NCBI RefSeq assembly: GCF_900105315.1
Contig: NZ_LT629766.1
Span: 3,596,001-3,660,000 of the forward strand
Source of the DNA: Brevibacterium siliguriense
Lineage (GTDB): Bacteria > Actinomycetota > Actinomycetes > Actinomycetales > Brevibacteriaceae
DNA length: 64,000 bases
Direction: 5' to 3'
A model generated the notes under the pieces. That model was not told the DNA's origin. It ran no database searches and worked only from the letters and a program-made list of their open reading frames with translations. The position numbers and the translations under genes were made by a program. Positions within the stretch are counted from its first letter, which is position 1, and each line of letters begins with the position of its first letter. Positions 9,065-17,821 of this stretch are shown here, piece after piece.

Positions 9065-9646
9065 TCAGAGGATGACGTCGACGAGTCCGAAGTCCCGTGC
9101 CGCCTTCGCGTCGAGGACGAGGTCGCGATCGAAGTCACGGTGGATCTGCTCCGGGGTCCGACCGGTGCTGTCGGCGAGCATCTCTTCGACGTCCCGACGC
9201 TGCCGGACGATCTCGTCTGCGGCGACGATGAGGTCGGGGATCGTGCCGCGCGCTCCTTCGGCATGCGGCTGTCGCAGGACGGCGCGGGCGTGGGCGAGCA
9301 TGGCCCGCTGGCCGGGTTCTCCGGCGGCCAGGAGCACGGCCGCATCGGCGACGGCCTGCCCGACGCAGGTGGTGGCCACGGGCGCGCCGATGTGGTGCAT
9401 TGCGTCGAAGATCGCCGTCATCGCGGTCAGGGAGCCGCCCGGGGAATTGATGTACATGCTGATCGGCAGGTCCCGGCTGCTCGAATCGAGGTGGAGCAGC
9501 TGCGCGATGATCGTGTTCGCCACCCCGTCATCGATGGGCACGCCGAGGTAGACGATGCGATTGCCGAGCAGATGCGAGTAGACATCGACGATCTTCTCGC
9601 CGCCACCGGTTCGGTCGACGACATTGGGGATCGTGTACTGACTCAT
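9065..9646 (-). CDS. Catalytically dead ClpP paralogue (ClpR-like)
   Basis: A 193-residue ClpP-fold protein. MYINSPGGSLTAM and ADSTGRTPEQIHRDFDRDLVLDAKAARDFGLVDVIL align well with ClpP. The nucleophile region QAASMGA of active enzymes is QAVADAA here, so Ser is Ala100. The His of the HQP motif is Arg125 (VLRQPHAEG). Only the Asp (D161) remains. It should be unable to cleave peptides and may form mixed rings with the active ClpP encoded upstream. The ATG at 9646 overlaps that gene's stop by four bases and has GGAGG just upstream. The dead state is read directly from the residues; mixed-ring assembly is inferred from ClpR and ClpP1P2 precedents. Confidence 0.85.
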   Translation of the reverse strand: MSQYTIPNVVDRTGGGEKIVDVYSHLLGNRIVYLGVPIDDGVANTIIAQLLHLDSSSRDLPISMYINSPGGSLTAMTAIFDAMHHIGAPVATTCVGQAVADAAVLLAAGEPGQRAMLAHARAVLRQPHAEGARGTIPDLIVAADEIVRQRRDVEEMLADSTGRTPEQIHRDFDRDLVLDAKAARDFGLVDVIL

Positions 9647-10287
9647 CGCCCTCCTCCGATCTGAACATGCAGATCCGCCGGAGAATCGATGACCCGATCG
9701 ATGAGCCCGTACTCGATCGCCTCCTTGGCGGTGAACCACCGGTCACGCAGGGAGTCTTCGAAGATGCGGTCGTAGGTCTTTCCGGTCGCCTCGGCGATCC
9801 GGTGCAGGACGGTGTCTCTGACCGATCGGAGGTCGTCGCCCTGGAGTTCGATGTCGGCGGCGGCTCCGCCGATCCCGCTCGATCCCTGATGGAGGAGGAT
9901 GCGAGCGTGGGGCAGGGCGAGACGTCGTCCGGGCGTTCCCATGCTGAGGACGAACTGTCCCGCCGAGGCGGCCCACCCGAAGGCGATCGTGACCACGTCA
10001 TTGGGCAGGGCGGCGATGGTGTCGGCGATCGCGTGCATCATCGGCACGGATCCGCCAGGAGAGTTGATCCACAGGTGAATATCGGAGCGCGGATCCTCGG
10101 CGGAGAGGAGGACGAGTCGGGAGACGATCTCCATTCCGTTCTCGTCGCGCAACTCGCCGTTGAAGACGACGGACCGGTAGGCGTAGAGCATGCGCTGGGA
10201 TTCGGGGATCGCGGTGGCCACGTCGGCATCGTCGGAGTCGGAGAACAGGGGCGGTCGGCTGTGGGGCGAAGAGTTGAGAGTGAACAT
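9643..10287 (-). CDS. clpP: ATP-dependent Clp protease proteolytic subunit (active)
   Basis: A 214-residue serine protease subunit. The catalytic triad is intact: Ser108 in GWAASAGQ, His133 in LLHQGSSG and Asp178 in FEDSLRDRWF. It should form the tetradecameric chamber that degrades substrates fed by a Clp ATPase, perhaps as a mixed complex with the dead paralogue overlapping its 3' end. The start is set at the ATG at 10287 (MFTLNSSPHS); its ribosome-binding site is weak. A GTCTGC/GCAGAC inverted repeat about 52-78 bases upstream suggests PopR-type activation. This pair is unlikely to be the housekeeping clpP1P2, which is usually found beside tig and clpX. Confidence 0.9.
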   Translation of the reverse strand: MFTLNSSPHSRPPLFSDSDDADVATAIPESQRMLYAYRSVVFNGELRDENGMEIVSRLVLLSAEDPRSDIHLWINSPGGSVPMMHAIADTIAALPNDVVTIAFGWAASAGQFVLSMGTPGRRLALPHARILLHQGSSGIGGAAADIELQGDDLRSVRDTVLHRIAEATGKTYDRIFEDSLRDRWFTAKEAIEYGLIDRVIDSPADLHVQIGGGR

Positions 10288-10338
10288 GCGTCCACGCTGG
10301 CAGAGCCGGTGCGCATGGAGAACCCTGATCCGCTCGGC

Positions 10339-10365
10339 GCAGACGTCTGCCGCTGTGAGCAGACG
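10339..10365. promoter_or_regulatory. Putative PopR-type operator (GTCTGC/GCAGAC half-sites)
   Basis: Three half-sites lie together: GCAGAC at 10339-10344, GTCTGC at 10345-10350 and GCAGAC at 10359-10364. The first two form a perfect 12-bp palindrome. The last two form a CGTCTGC-N8-GCAGACG inverted repeat. From memory, the PopR site of Streptomyces clpP3P4 is TGTCTGCC-N3-GGCAGACA, sharing these cores with different spacing. The site lies between the divergent clpP operon and the small membrane protein gene at 10437. Confidence 0.55.
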
Positions 10366-10436
10366 GACTCCGTTTCTCTGAACGGCCCGCACAGGCCCGC
10401 GTGCTAGCATCGACGCAGTGGTTAGGGGGCGAAATG

Positions 10437-10739
10437 ATGGCGAATATGTGGCTGACTCTGCAGCTGCTCGTCGTCGTGCTCTCTTCCGACCTCGACTCGG
10501 TCGTGCCCCAGTCCCCCACTCATCTCATCGTCCTGGCTCTCCTCGGCGCGGCCCTGCTGACCCCGATCGCCGCATGGGCGAGCATGGCTATGCTGCGTGT
10601 GCTCTCGCTCTCGGCGCGTCCGCCGGCTCTGCCGGGCACGCGCCGAAGCATCCGCGAATTCCGCATGCCGGAGGAACCCGGCACTCCTGGTACGGCTCTG
10701 CCCAGAGCCCCCTCTTCCGTCGTTCACGCCATCGCCTGA
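10437..10739 (+). CDS. Small membrane protein upstream of yidC (DUF6412-like)
   Basis: A protein of about 100 residues. A hydrophobic helix at the start (MWLTLQLLVVVLS) and a second near residues 28-52 (HLIVLALLGAALLTPIAAWASMAMLRVL) suggest two membrane passes. A Pro/Arg-rich tail follows. It precedes a YidC paralogue and resembles the DUF6412 proteins found there in actinobacteria; the family name is recalled, not searched. AGGGGG at 10424-10429 supports the ATG at 10437 (or 10434). Function unknown; help with membrane insertion is a guess from position. Confidence 0.6.
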   Translation: MANMWLTLQLLVVVLSSDLDSVVPQSPTHLIVLALLGAALLTPIAAWASMAMLRVLSLSARPPALPGTRRSIREFRMPEEPGTPGTALPRAPSSVVHAIA

Positions 10740-10873
10740 ACGACCTCGATCACGTTCCGTACGGAACGCCTCCCCGCCTCGGCGCAGGCAATTGTCATCA
10801 ATCGTCACGGTGATGGCCTGCAACGGCCCAATCAACCGCGCCTCAGTGCGCCCTGTCCGAAGGACACTCACCT

Positions 10874-11680
10874 GTGAACATCTACGAATTCCTGCCCATC
10901 CGCCTGCTCGTCGAGGCCGCCTATACGGTGGTCACGGGGATCAGCGACATTCTCGAACCGCTCGCCGGCGGCTTCAGTGCCGCCCTAGCCGTCATCGTGC
11001 TCACCGTCCTGGTCCGCGCCGTGCTCATCCCCGTCGGGGTGTCCCAGGTCAGAGCCGGCATCACTCGAAAACGACTGGCCCCGAAGATCAGCGAGCTGCA
11101 GAAGAAGCACAAGGACAAGCCCGAGCTCATGCAGCAGAAGCTCATGGAGCTGTACAAGGAGGAGAACGCCTCTCCTTTCGCCGGGTGCCTTCCGGTGCTC
11201 GCGCAGATGCCCGTGCTCATGGCCGTCTACGGTCTCTTCATCAATGCGACGATCGGCGGGCATGCCAATGAACTGCTCGGACATACGCTCTTCGGCCTGC
11301 CTCTCAACACGAGCTTCGTCAAACTGCTCGGCGCCGGCGATCTGACCGGCACCGCAATCACGGTCTACCTCATCCTCGTCGTCCTCATCGCCGTCGTCGC
11401 CGGGTTCTCCCGACATCTGCTCACCCCGGCCACACCCGAGACCCCGACCACTCCCCCCGCGAAGAACGGGGCAGATGCTCCTGCGATGCCGGATCTGTCA
11501 GGAGTGATGAAGACCCTGAGCTTCATGCCCTTCCTCACCGCGATCTTTGCGCTCTTCGTTCCCTTGGCCGCTGCGCTCTATCTGGCGACGACGACCACGT
11601 GGACGCTCGGCGAACGACTCGTCCTCAACCGCCTCCTGGGCGCGAACGAATCGCAGCCGGAGGAGAAGACACCGGCCTGA
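10874..11680 (+). CDS. yidC: YidC/Oxa1-family membrane protein insertase paralogue
   Basis: A 268-residue insertase. It shows the YidC core: a first helix pair, the cytoplasmic coiled hairpin ISELQKKHKDKPELMQQKLMELYKEENASPFAGCLPVLAQMPVLMAVYGLF, and later helices ending in ATTTTWTLGERLVLNRLLGA. It lacks the large periplasmic domain of proteobacterial YidC, as in other Gram-positives. It is not next to rnpA/rpmH/dnaA, so it is probably a second copy beside the Clp locus. The conserved Arg in the first groove helix may be VRAVLIP. It converges with clpC, separated by a strong hairpin. Confidence 0.88.
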   Translation: MNIYEFLPIRLLVEAAYTVVTGISDILEPLAGGFSAALAVIVLTVLVRAVLIPVGVSQVRAGITRKRLAPKISELQKKHKDKPELMQQKLMELYKEENASPFAGCLPVLAQMPVLMAVYGLFINATIGGHANELLGHTLFGLPLNTSFVKLLGAGDLTGTAITVYLILVVLIAVVAGFSRHLLTPATPETPTTPPAKNGADAPAMPDLSGVMKTLSFMPFLTAIFALFVPLAAALYLATTTTWTLGERLVLNRLLGANESQPEEKTPA

Positions 11681-11707
11681 CTGGCCCGGCTGAACCAAGA
11701 ACACAGA

Positions 11708-11749
11708 AGAGCCCGGGGCGGAGGATTCCTGTCCTCCGACCCGGGCTCT
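11708..11749. terminator. Strong hairpin between yidC and clpC
   Basis: AGAGCCCGGG at 11708-11717 pairs with CCCGGGCTCT at 11740-11749. An inner CGGAGGA/TCCTCCG stem extends it. It lies between two convergent genes and would act in both directions. Confidence 0.8.
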
Positions 11750-11781
11750 GCGTCGAGGCCGGTGCCGGGCCGCCTCGGTGA

Positions 11782-14331
11782 TCAGGCGATGATCGGCTCC
11801 GGGCGGGTGCCGGCCACGACCTTGAGTGCGCCGCCTTCGACAGTGGCACGCACGGTGCCGCCCTCATCGACCGCCTCGGTGACGAGGAGATCGGCGATGC
11901 GGTCGTCGAGCTCGCGCTGGATCGTGCGACGCAGCGGACGGGCGCCGAACTCGGGTTCGTATCCTTCATCGGCCAGCCAGTCGAGAGCCTCTGCCGAGAC
12001 GTCGAGGGCGATGCCCTGAGCCTCGAGGCGCTGCTTCGACGCAGCCAGCTGGTGATCGACGATGGACCGGAGCTGCTCGCGATCAAGCCGTGAGAACATC
12101 ACGGTGTCATCGATGCGGTTGATGAACTCCGGCCGCATGAACTCCTTGAGACGACCCATGACCTTGGCCTTGAGGTTCTTCTCCGCGTCAGCGGCGGCGC
12201 CGGAGGCGAAGCCCAGCGGAGTGCCGGACATGAACTCGGAACCGAGGTTCGAGGTCATGATGACCACGGTGTTGCGGAAGTCGACCGTGCGGCCCTGGCC
12301 GTCGGTGAGCCGTCCGTCATCGAGGACCTGCAGCAGCAGATTGAACGCATCCGGGTGGGCCTTCTCGATCTCATCGAGGAGGATGACCGAATACGGACGG
12401 CGGCGGACCTTCTCCGTCAGCTGACCCGCCTCGTCGTAGCCGACGTAGCCGGGAGGGGCACCGACGAGGCGGGACACCGTGTGGCGTTCGCCGAACTCGC
12501 TCATGTCGAAGCGGATCATGGCCGACTCGTCGTCGAACAGAGTCTGTGCCAGAGCCTTCGCCAACTCCGTCTTTCCGACACCAGTGGGGCCGAGGAAGAG
12601 GAAGCTGCCGATGGGCCGATTGGGATCGGCCATACCGGTCTGGCTGCGGCGGATCGCGCGCGACACGGCGGTCACGGCTTCGTCCTGTCCGACCACGTGG
12701 TCGTGGAGGACCTCTTCCATATTCGCCAGTCGTGCCTTCTGACTCTGCGTCATCCGTGCTGCCGGGATTCCGGTGGCCCGGGAGACCACATGCGCGATCT
12801 CCTGTTCACCGATGATCGCCTCGGCGGCAGCGGTCTTCGCGGCCTCCGCGTCCGGATTCTCGGCGGATTCGATCCGGGCGGTCACCTCGTTGATCTCATC
12901 GCGGACACGGCCGGCACGCTCGTAGTCCTCCACCTCGATAGCGGACTTCTTCTCCGCTTCGAGTTCGGAGAGATTGAGCTTGAGCGCGTCGATATCGATC
13001 GCGGGTCCGCGCCTGAGCGACATCCGGGCTCCGGCCTGGTCGATGAGGTCGATGGCCTTGTCCGGCAGGAAGCGGTCGGTGATGTAGCGGTTCGACAGCT
13101 CCACGGCCGCACGGACCGCCTCGGCGGTGTAGGTGACCTCGTGGAACTCCGCATAGCGGTCCTTCAGCCCGTCGATGATCGTCACCGCATCCTCGACGCT
13201 CGGCTCACCCACGGTCACCGGCTGGAAGCGACGCTCGAGAGCCGAATCCTTCTCGATAGTGCGGTACTCCTTGAGCGTGGTCGCGCCGATCATGTGCAGA
13301 TCGCCGCGGGCCAGGCGCGGTTTGAGGATGTTGCCGGCGTCCATCGAGTTCGCCTCGCCGTTGCCGCCGACACCGACGAGGGTGTGGAGTTCGTCGACGA
13401 AGACGATCATGTCTCCGTCGTCGGCGATTTCGTTGAGAGCTCCGGTCAGGCGCTCTTCGAAGTCACCGCGGTAACGGGTGCCGGCGAGCATTCCGGGCAT
13501 ATCGAGCGCGATGATGCGCTTGCTCTGCAGCTGCTTGGGAACTTCGCCCGAGTGGATGGCCTGAGCGAGGCCTTCGGCGACCGCGGTCTTGCCGACACCG
13601 GCCTCGCCGAGGAGGACCGGGTTGTTCTTCGTCCGGCGGGCGAGGATCTCGATCGTCTGCTCAATTTCCTCTGAACGGCCGATGACGGGATCGAGTTTGC
13701 CTTCGGCTGCGAGCTCTGTGAGGTCCGTGCCGAACTTCTCCAACACGGATTCCTGACCGTCCTCACCTTCGGCCTCCTGGCCGGGGTGCATGCCTGCGGC
13801 TTCGGCCGCCTCGGCACCGGCCTGCAGTGCAGCCTGGGTGACGCCGGCCTGGGCGAGGATCCGACCGGCGGGCATCTCCTGGTTGAGCACGAAGGCGAAG
13901 AACATGTGTTCGGGATCGATGTAGGTCGATCCGAAGGCTCGCGCCACCTGGTAGGCGTCGAGCAGGGCGCGCTGGGCCGAACCGGTCAGTGTGGGCGTGG
14001 AATCCGCCTCGGTGTCGGTGCTGGCCGGAAGGCGCTCTTCGATCGCATGGGCGATGGCCTCGGGATCGGCACCGGCCTGGCGCACGGCGGAGATTCCGGG
14101 TTCGGAATCGACCATGGTGCGCAGGATGTGGAGTGCGTCGACCTCGGACTGACCGTGTCGTGCTGCGAACTCTGCGGCCGCTTCGATGACCTCGTGGCTG
14201 CGCTTGCTCAGCAGTCGGTTGATGTCGACGGAACGGCCTCGGCGGGCTCCGGTCTGTCCCTGGAGGAAACGAGCGAGGAACTCGTCGAACGAGTCTCCGC
14301 CCGAGCCTGCGGGTCCGAAGAATGTGGCCAA
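11782..14331 (-). CDS. clpC: ClpC-type ATP-dependent Clp protease ATPase subunit
   Basis: An 849-residue two-ring AAA+ unfoldase. A Clp_N repeat domain (about 40-180) is followed by AAA-1 with Walker A GEAGVGKT at 242-249 and Walker B MIVFVDE at 308-314. A short middle region (455-485) holds a UVR-like stretch, [18 protein letters not shown]-2 has Walker A GPTGVGKT at 581-588. The ClpP-docking tripeptide LGF (706-708) and the short middle domain argue for ClpC and against ClpB, whose long coiled coil is absent. It probably feeds the nearby ClpP pair. A HAIR-like site just upstream predicts HspR control. Confidence 0.88.
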   Translation of the reverse strand: MATFFGPAGSGGDSFDEFLARFLQGQTGARRGRSVDINRLLSKRSHEVIEAAAEFAARHGQSEVDALHILRTMVDSEPGISAVRQAGADPEAIAHAIEERLPASTDTEADSTPTLTGSAQRALLDAYQVARAFGSTYIDPEHMFFAFVLNQEMPAGRILAQAGVTQAALQAGAEAAEAAGMHPGQEAEGEDGQESVLEKFGTDLTELAAEGKLDPVIGRSEEIEQTIEILARRTKNNPVLLGEAGVGKTAVAEGLAQAIHSGEVPKQLQSKRIIALDMPGMLAGTRYRGDFEERLTGALNEIADDGDMIVFVDELHTLVGVGGNGEANSMDAGNILKPRLARGDLHMIGATTLKEYRTIEKDSALERRFQPVTVGEPSVEDAVTIIDGLKDRYAEFHEVTYTAEAVRAAVELSNRYITDRFLPDKAIDLIDQAGARMSLRRGPAIDIDALKLNLSELEAEKKSAIEVEDYERAGRVRDEINEVTARIESAENPDAEAAKTAAAEAIIGEQEIAHVVSRATGIPAARMTQSQKARLANMEEVLHDHVVGQDEAVTAVSRAIRRSQTGMADPNRPIGSFLFLGPTGVGKTELAKALAQTLFDDESAMIRFDMSEFGERHTVSRLVGAPPGYVGYDEAGQLTEKVRRRPYSVILLDEIEKAHPDAFNLLLQVLDDGRLTDGQGRTVDFRNTVVIMTSNLGSEFMSGTPLGFASGAAADAEKNLKAKVMGRLKEFMRPEFINRIDDTVMFSRLDREQLRSIVDHQLAASKQRLEAQGIALDVSAEALDWLADEGYEPEFGARPLRRTIQRELDDRIADLLVTEAVDEGGTVRATVEGGALKVVAGTRPEPIIA

Positions 14332-14351
14332 AGCTGACCTCCTCTTTCAAA

Positions 14352-14372
14352 GTTGAGCGTATACGACTCAAT
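14352..14372. promoter_or_regulatory. HAIR-like element (HspR operator) upstream of clpC
   Basis: GTTGAGC-N7-ACTCAAT matches the known HAIR consensus CTTGAGT-N7-ACTCAAG except at outer and inner edge bases. It starts 21 bases upstream of the clpC ATG on the minus strand, a position typical for HspR repression of heat-shock genes. Confidence 0.65.
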
Positions 14373-14445
14373 CAACAGGTGCATGCGGACATATATTCCC
14401 GCCTGTCGACCACCCGACGGCGGAGTGTGAACAACATCACTGTCA

Positions 14446-14468
14446 AGAAATGCATTGAATGCATTTCT
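14446..14468. promoter_or_regulatory. 23-bp palindromic operator before the TetR gene
   Basis: AGAAATGCATT-G-AATGCATTTCT is a perfect palindrome with 11-bp arms around one base. It begins 62 bases before the GTG start of the TetR regulator. A second, looser ATGCA-rich region (TTGGTGCAATTTTGCA) follows at about 14473-14488. It is most likely the autoregulatory binding site of that TetR protein. Confidence 0.75.
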
Positions 14469-14507
14469 GCATTTGGTGCAATTTTGCAAGAGGTGCATAA
14501 TTTTCTG

Positions 14508-15158
14508 GTGAGTTCCGAACCGACCGAATCCCTCCGCGAGCGTCAGACCCGGGAGCGCCGCGCGTCCATCCACGCAGCGGCCGTCGATCTCGTCTTCGAT
14601 CATGGGCTCGACGAGGTGACTGTGGCTCGGATCGCGGAAGCAGCAGAAGTCTCGACGCGCACGTTCTTCAACTATTTCCCCACCAAGGAGATGGCGATCG
14701 TCGGACTGACGACCTCTGACGATATCGCCGCCGCTCTGCAGCGATTCATCGAGGACTTCGAGCCCCAGCGCGAGCTTCTGGTGGAGGATCTCTCCTTCAC
14801 CATCCGCGCCGCGTTCGAATTCCTGCTGCCGCGGTCGGCGAACAAGCAGAAGCTGCGCGCAATCCAGGCTCGGCATCCGCACCTCGGCATGCTCAGCATG
14901 GAGACGAAGCGGCACTACTCCGAGCAGATCATCACCGGCATCCGCCGGCGAGTCGAACGTCGCGGAACCACCTTTGCCGATGACGATACTGCCGCACGGG
15001 CCACGCGGATGCTCGCGCAGCTGTGCAGCATCCCGCTCGAGCATGCTTTCGCCTCTGCGCGATTCGACACTGAACACGAATTGGACGACGAACGGGTGGA
15101 CCAGGCGTTCAACTCCTCGATCGAACTGTTCCTGACCCTCTTAGAAAGGCTGAAATGA
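14508..15158 (+). CDS. TetR-family transcriptional repressor
   Basis: A 216-residue regulator. The N-terminal helix-turn-helix (residues about 12-58) reads RRASIHAAAVDLVFDHGLDEVTVARIAEAAEVSTRTFFNYFPTKEMAI. The C-terminal domain is helical and variable, as usual. The GTG at 14508 is the first start that does not overlap the operator; upstream codons would run back to clpC. Its stop overlaps the ATG of the exporter at 15155, so the two form an operon. It should repress both genes until the exporter's substrate binds. The ligand is unknown. Confidence 0.88.
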   Translation: MSSEPTESLRERQTRERRASIHAAAVDLVFDHGLDEVTVARIAEAAEVSTRTFFNYFPTKEMAIVGLTTSDDIAAALQRFIEDFEPQRELLVEDLSFTIRAAFEFLLPRSANKQKLRAIQARHPHLGMLSMETKRHYSEQIITGIRRRVERRGTTFADDDTAARATRMLAQLCSIPLEHAFASARFDTEHELDDERVDQAFNSSIELFLTLLERLK

Positions 15159-16903
15159 CCACTACCGCCACCGAGCCCGCTGCCGAGGAGCAGCACGGCG
15201 CCGAAGAGGAGCCGGAGATCGAGACCCCGTCGGTGATCCTGCTGTTCACCGGCCTGATGCTGGCAATGTTCATGTTCTCGCTCAACCAGACCATGTTGGC
15301 CACGGCCCTGCCGACCATCGTCGGTGACCTCAACGGCGTCGACCAGATGCTGTGGGTCTCGACGGCGTTCATGCTGGCGTCGACGATCATGATGCCGATC
15401 TACGGCAAGCTGGGCGATTCGTTCAACCGGAAGAAGATCTTCATCTTCGCCATCTGCATGTTCATCCTCGGTTCGATCGTCGGCTTCCTGGCCCACAACA
15501 TGGCCGTCCTCATCACCGCACGCGTCATTCAGGGACTCGGCGGCGGCGGTCTCATCATCCTCTCGCAGGCCCTCATCGCCGCGGTTGTGCCGGCGCGCAA
15601 ACGCGGCCCGTACATGGGCATCATGGGAGCGAACTTCGCGGTCACCTCGGTGGCGGGACCGCTGATCGGAGGCTGGATCACCGAGGGTCCCGGCTGGCGC
15701 TGGACATTCGCGCTCAACCTGCCGTTCGGCGTGCTCGCGCTCATCGCCGCCATCATCTTCCTCAAGGTCCCCAAGTCGGATCGGTCGGTCAAACGCCATG
15801 TCGATGTCGCGGGAATGATCCTCATCGCCGAATTCACCTCGGCACTCATCCTCACGACTTCGTGGGGCGGCCATCAGTACGACTGGGACGATCCGATCAT
15901 CATCGGACTCATCGCCATCGCCGTGATCAGCACCGTCGTCTTCGTCTTCGTCGAACAGGCTGTGCCCGAACCCGTCATCCCGATGTTCGTGTTCAAAGAC
16001 ACGAACTTCGTCCTCTGCACGATCGCCGGCATGTGCATAGCCATCGGCATGTTCGGCGTCCTTTCGTACATGCCCACGTTCCTGCAGATGGCCCACGGGA
16101 TCGAAGCGACGAAGGCCGGGCTCCTCATGGTGCCCATGATGGCCGTGATGCTGCCGAGCTCGGTCATCATCGGCTTCGTCGTCTCGAAGACGGGACGGTA
16201 CAAGTGGTACCCGGTGCTCGGCAGCGCGATCGTCGGCGTCGCCCTCTTCCTCATGGGGACCTTCGTAACGGCCGATCAGAACGTTCTCGTCGTCATCGGC
16301 TGCCTGTGTGTGCTGGGCCTCGGCCTGGGACTGTCGATGCAGATGCTCGTGCTCATCGTCCAGAACTCGTTCCCGGTGGCGATGGTCGGCACGGCGACAG
16401 CGTCGAACAACTTCTTCCGGCAGATCGGCGGCACGCTGGGCATGTCATTGATCGGTTCGCTCTTCACCTCGAGGCTGGCATCCAACCTCGAGGACGGCAT
16501 CAAGTCTCTGGGGCCTCAGGGCGCCCAGGCGATGAAGGGCACGGGGTCGAATTCACTGACCCCCGAGGTGGTCAAGTCGCTGCCCGATCCGATCCACACG
16601 ATCATCGTCAATGCGTACAGCGATGCGCTGGTGCCGATCTTCCTGTGGGTCTGCCCGCTGGGAATCATCGCGGCAGTCATCCTCATGTTCGTTCGTGAGA
16701 AGGCTCTGGCTACGAAGATCGATGCGGGTGCCCCGACGGACCATCAGCGTGAGGTCGTCGCGACCGACAGCATCGCTGTCGTCGAACAGCCTGGTTCGCT
16801 GACCCCCTCGGGCACGAGCTCCGTCAGCGATGAGATCGAGTACGAGAAGGCCACGCAGGGTGCCGGAGACTACTCTCTGCGGCCCCGCTCGCCCAAGCAC
16901 TGA
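15155..16903 (+). CDS. DHA2-family MFS multidrug exporter
   Basis: A 582-residue permease with about 14 hydrophobic helices, typical of EmrB/QacA drug:proton antiporters. Motif A appears as GKLGDSFNRKK and motif C-like sequence as ANFAVTSVAGPLIGGW. A charged cytoplasmic N-terminus (EEQHGAEEEPEIE) and a polar C-terminal tail of about 60 residues flank the membrane part. It is translationally coupled to the TetR gene by a 4-base overlap and so is probably induced with it. The substrate is unknown. Confidence 0.9.
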   Translation: MTTTATEPAAEEQHGAEEEPEIETPSVILLFTGLMLAMFMFSLNQTMLATALPTIVGDLNGVDQMLWVSTAFMLASTIMMPIYGKLGDSFNRKKIFIFAICMFILGSIVGFLAHNMAVLITARVIQGLGGGGLIILSQALIAAVVPARKRGPYMGIMGANFAVTSVAGPLIGGWITEGPGWRWTFALNLPFGVLALIAAIIFLKVPKSDRSVKRHVDVAGMILIAEFTSALILTTSWGGHQYDWDDPIIIGLIAIAVISTVVFVFVEQAVPEPVIPMFVFKDTNFVLCTIAGMCIAIGMFGVLSYMPTFLQMAHGIEATKAGLLMVPMMAVMLPSSVIIGFVVSKTGRYKWYPVLGSAIVGVALFLMGTFVTADQNVLVVIGCLCVLGLGLGLSMQMLVLIVQNSFPVAMVGTATASNNFFRQIGGTLGMSLIGSLFTSRLASNLEDGIKSLGPQGAQAMKGTGSNSLTPEVVKSLPDPIHTIIVNAYSDALVPIFLWVCPLGIIAAVILMFVREKALATKIDAGAPTDHQREVVATDSIAVVEQPGSLTPSGTSSVSDEIEYEKATQGAGDYSLRPRSPKH

Positions 16904-16922
16904 TACGCACGTCCACGCCACG

Positions 16923-16958
16923 ACAGTGCGGGCCCCGCAATTGCGGGGCCCGCACTGT
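16923..16958. terminator. 36-bp perfect palindrome downstream of the exporter
   Basis: Two 18-base arms, beginning ACAGTGCGGG and ending CCCGCACTGT, abut with the centre CAATTG and no unpaired loop. It lies 20 bases after the exporter stop and 32 bases beyond the stop of the convergent DUF3152 gene. A bidirectional terminator is the likely role. Confidence 0.75.
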
Positions 16959-16990
16959 ATCGGCCGGAGTCTGTCCGCGACTGCCGTGGA

Positions 16991-17776
16991 CTAGCCCTTC
17001 GATGGCCATCCGTTCGGCTCACACCCCTGCAGGCCCTTCGTCTGCTGCTGCATGAGCGGGGCCGTCTTGCCTGGTCCGGGGCAGGATTCGTGGCCGTGGC
17101 CGAGAGCGTGACCGACCTCGTGGTTGATGAGGTACTGCCGGTACTGGACGATATCGTCGAACTCTTCGGTGGCGGAGACCCAGCGCTTGGCGTTGAGAAT
17201 GACGTTGGGACCGTTGCGACACGAGAGCCTACCCAGGGTCCGCAGCGGCAGGCACATCTCGTCGACGGTATCGGGGCTGGCGATGGAGATCATCGTGTCC
17301 TGACCTTCATCGACGAGCTCGATGGAGACGTCGTCCATGTCCTGCCAGCCGCGCTCGTCCTGGAGGGTCTTGATGATGAAGTCTCCGGCCTCATCGACGT
17401 CGATGGGCAGGTTGTCTTCGACGCGCAGGGCGACCTTGAACGTCTTGCCCTCGTCGCGGTTGGGTCCGGTCTCCTCTTTCGGCCGGTCCCATTTTCCGCT
17501 GCCATGATCGTCGATTTCGTCTTCGCTGACTCCCGCCGCTCCTGCGTCTTCCACGCTTGCGGTCTCAGTGGGCGTGGGCGTCTGGCTCGGCTCTTCGCCG
17601 GCCGTGCCGCTCGGATCCGGCGATCCGGACTGTGTTTCGGCCGCCTTCGGGGTCGGTCGCGTCTCTTCCTCACCTGCGGGCGCGCAGGCGCTCAGTCCGA
17701 TGAGCAGCGAGGCAACGGCAAGCGAGGTCAAGGTGCGGAGGCGCGGGCGGGCGGCGAGGCGGGTTCGACTGAGCAC
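16991..17776 (-). CDS. DUF3152-family lipoprotein with a zinc-protease-like motif
   Basis: A 261-residue exported protein. The GTG at 17776 gives a signal peptide ending in the lipobox GLSAC. A Pro/Thr/Glu-rich linker spans about residues 25-85, then the DUF3152 domain. The motif [14 protein letters not shown] has the HExxHxxGxxH arrangement of metzincin-like zinc proteases. Proteolysis has not, to my knowledge, been shown for this family. The longer upstream frame has no signal peptide and overlaps the next gene antisense-free spacer, so it was rejected. It is transcribed toward the exporter terminator. Confidence 0.82.
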   Translation of the reverse strand: MLSRTRLAARPRLRTLTSLAVASLLIGLSACAPAGEEETRPTPKAAETQSGSPDPSGTAGEEPSQTPTPTETASVEDAGAAGVSEDEIDDHGSGKWDRPKEETGPNRDEGKTFKVALRVEDNLPIDVDEAGDFIIKTLQDERGWQDMDDVSIELVDEGQDTMISIASPDTVDEMCLPLRTLGRLSCRNGPNVILNAKRWVSATEEFDDIVQYRQYLINHEVGHALGHGHESCPGPGKTAPLMQQQTKGLQGCEPNGWPSKG

Positions 17777-17821
17777 GCCTGTGAGTCTAGTCGCAGCACG
17801 CGATGATGCGGACGGTTCAGC

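Noticed and set aside
12355..13674. A 439-codon plus-strand open frame
   Set aside because: It is antisense to clpC and low in complexity. The same applies to 47372-49126 opposite aceE and 40626-42098 opposite mqo.
11782..14331. Calling the ATPase ClpB
   Set aside because: The long coiled-coil middle domain of ClpB is absent, a UVR-like segment is present and the LGF ClpP-docking loop is seen, so ClpC type fits better despite the HAIR site.
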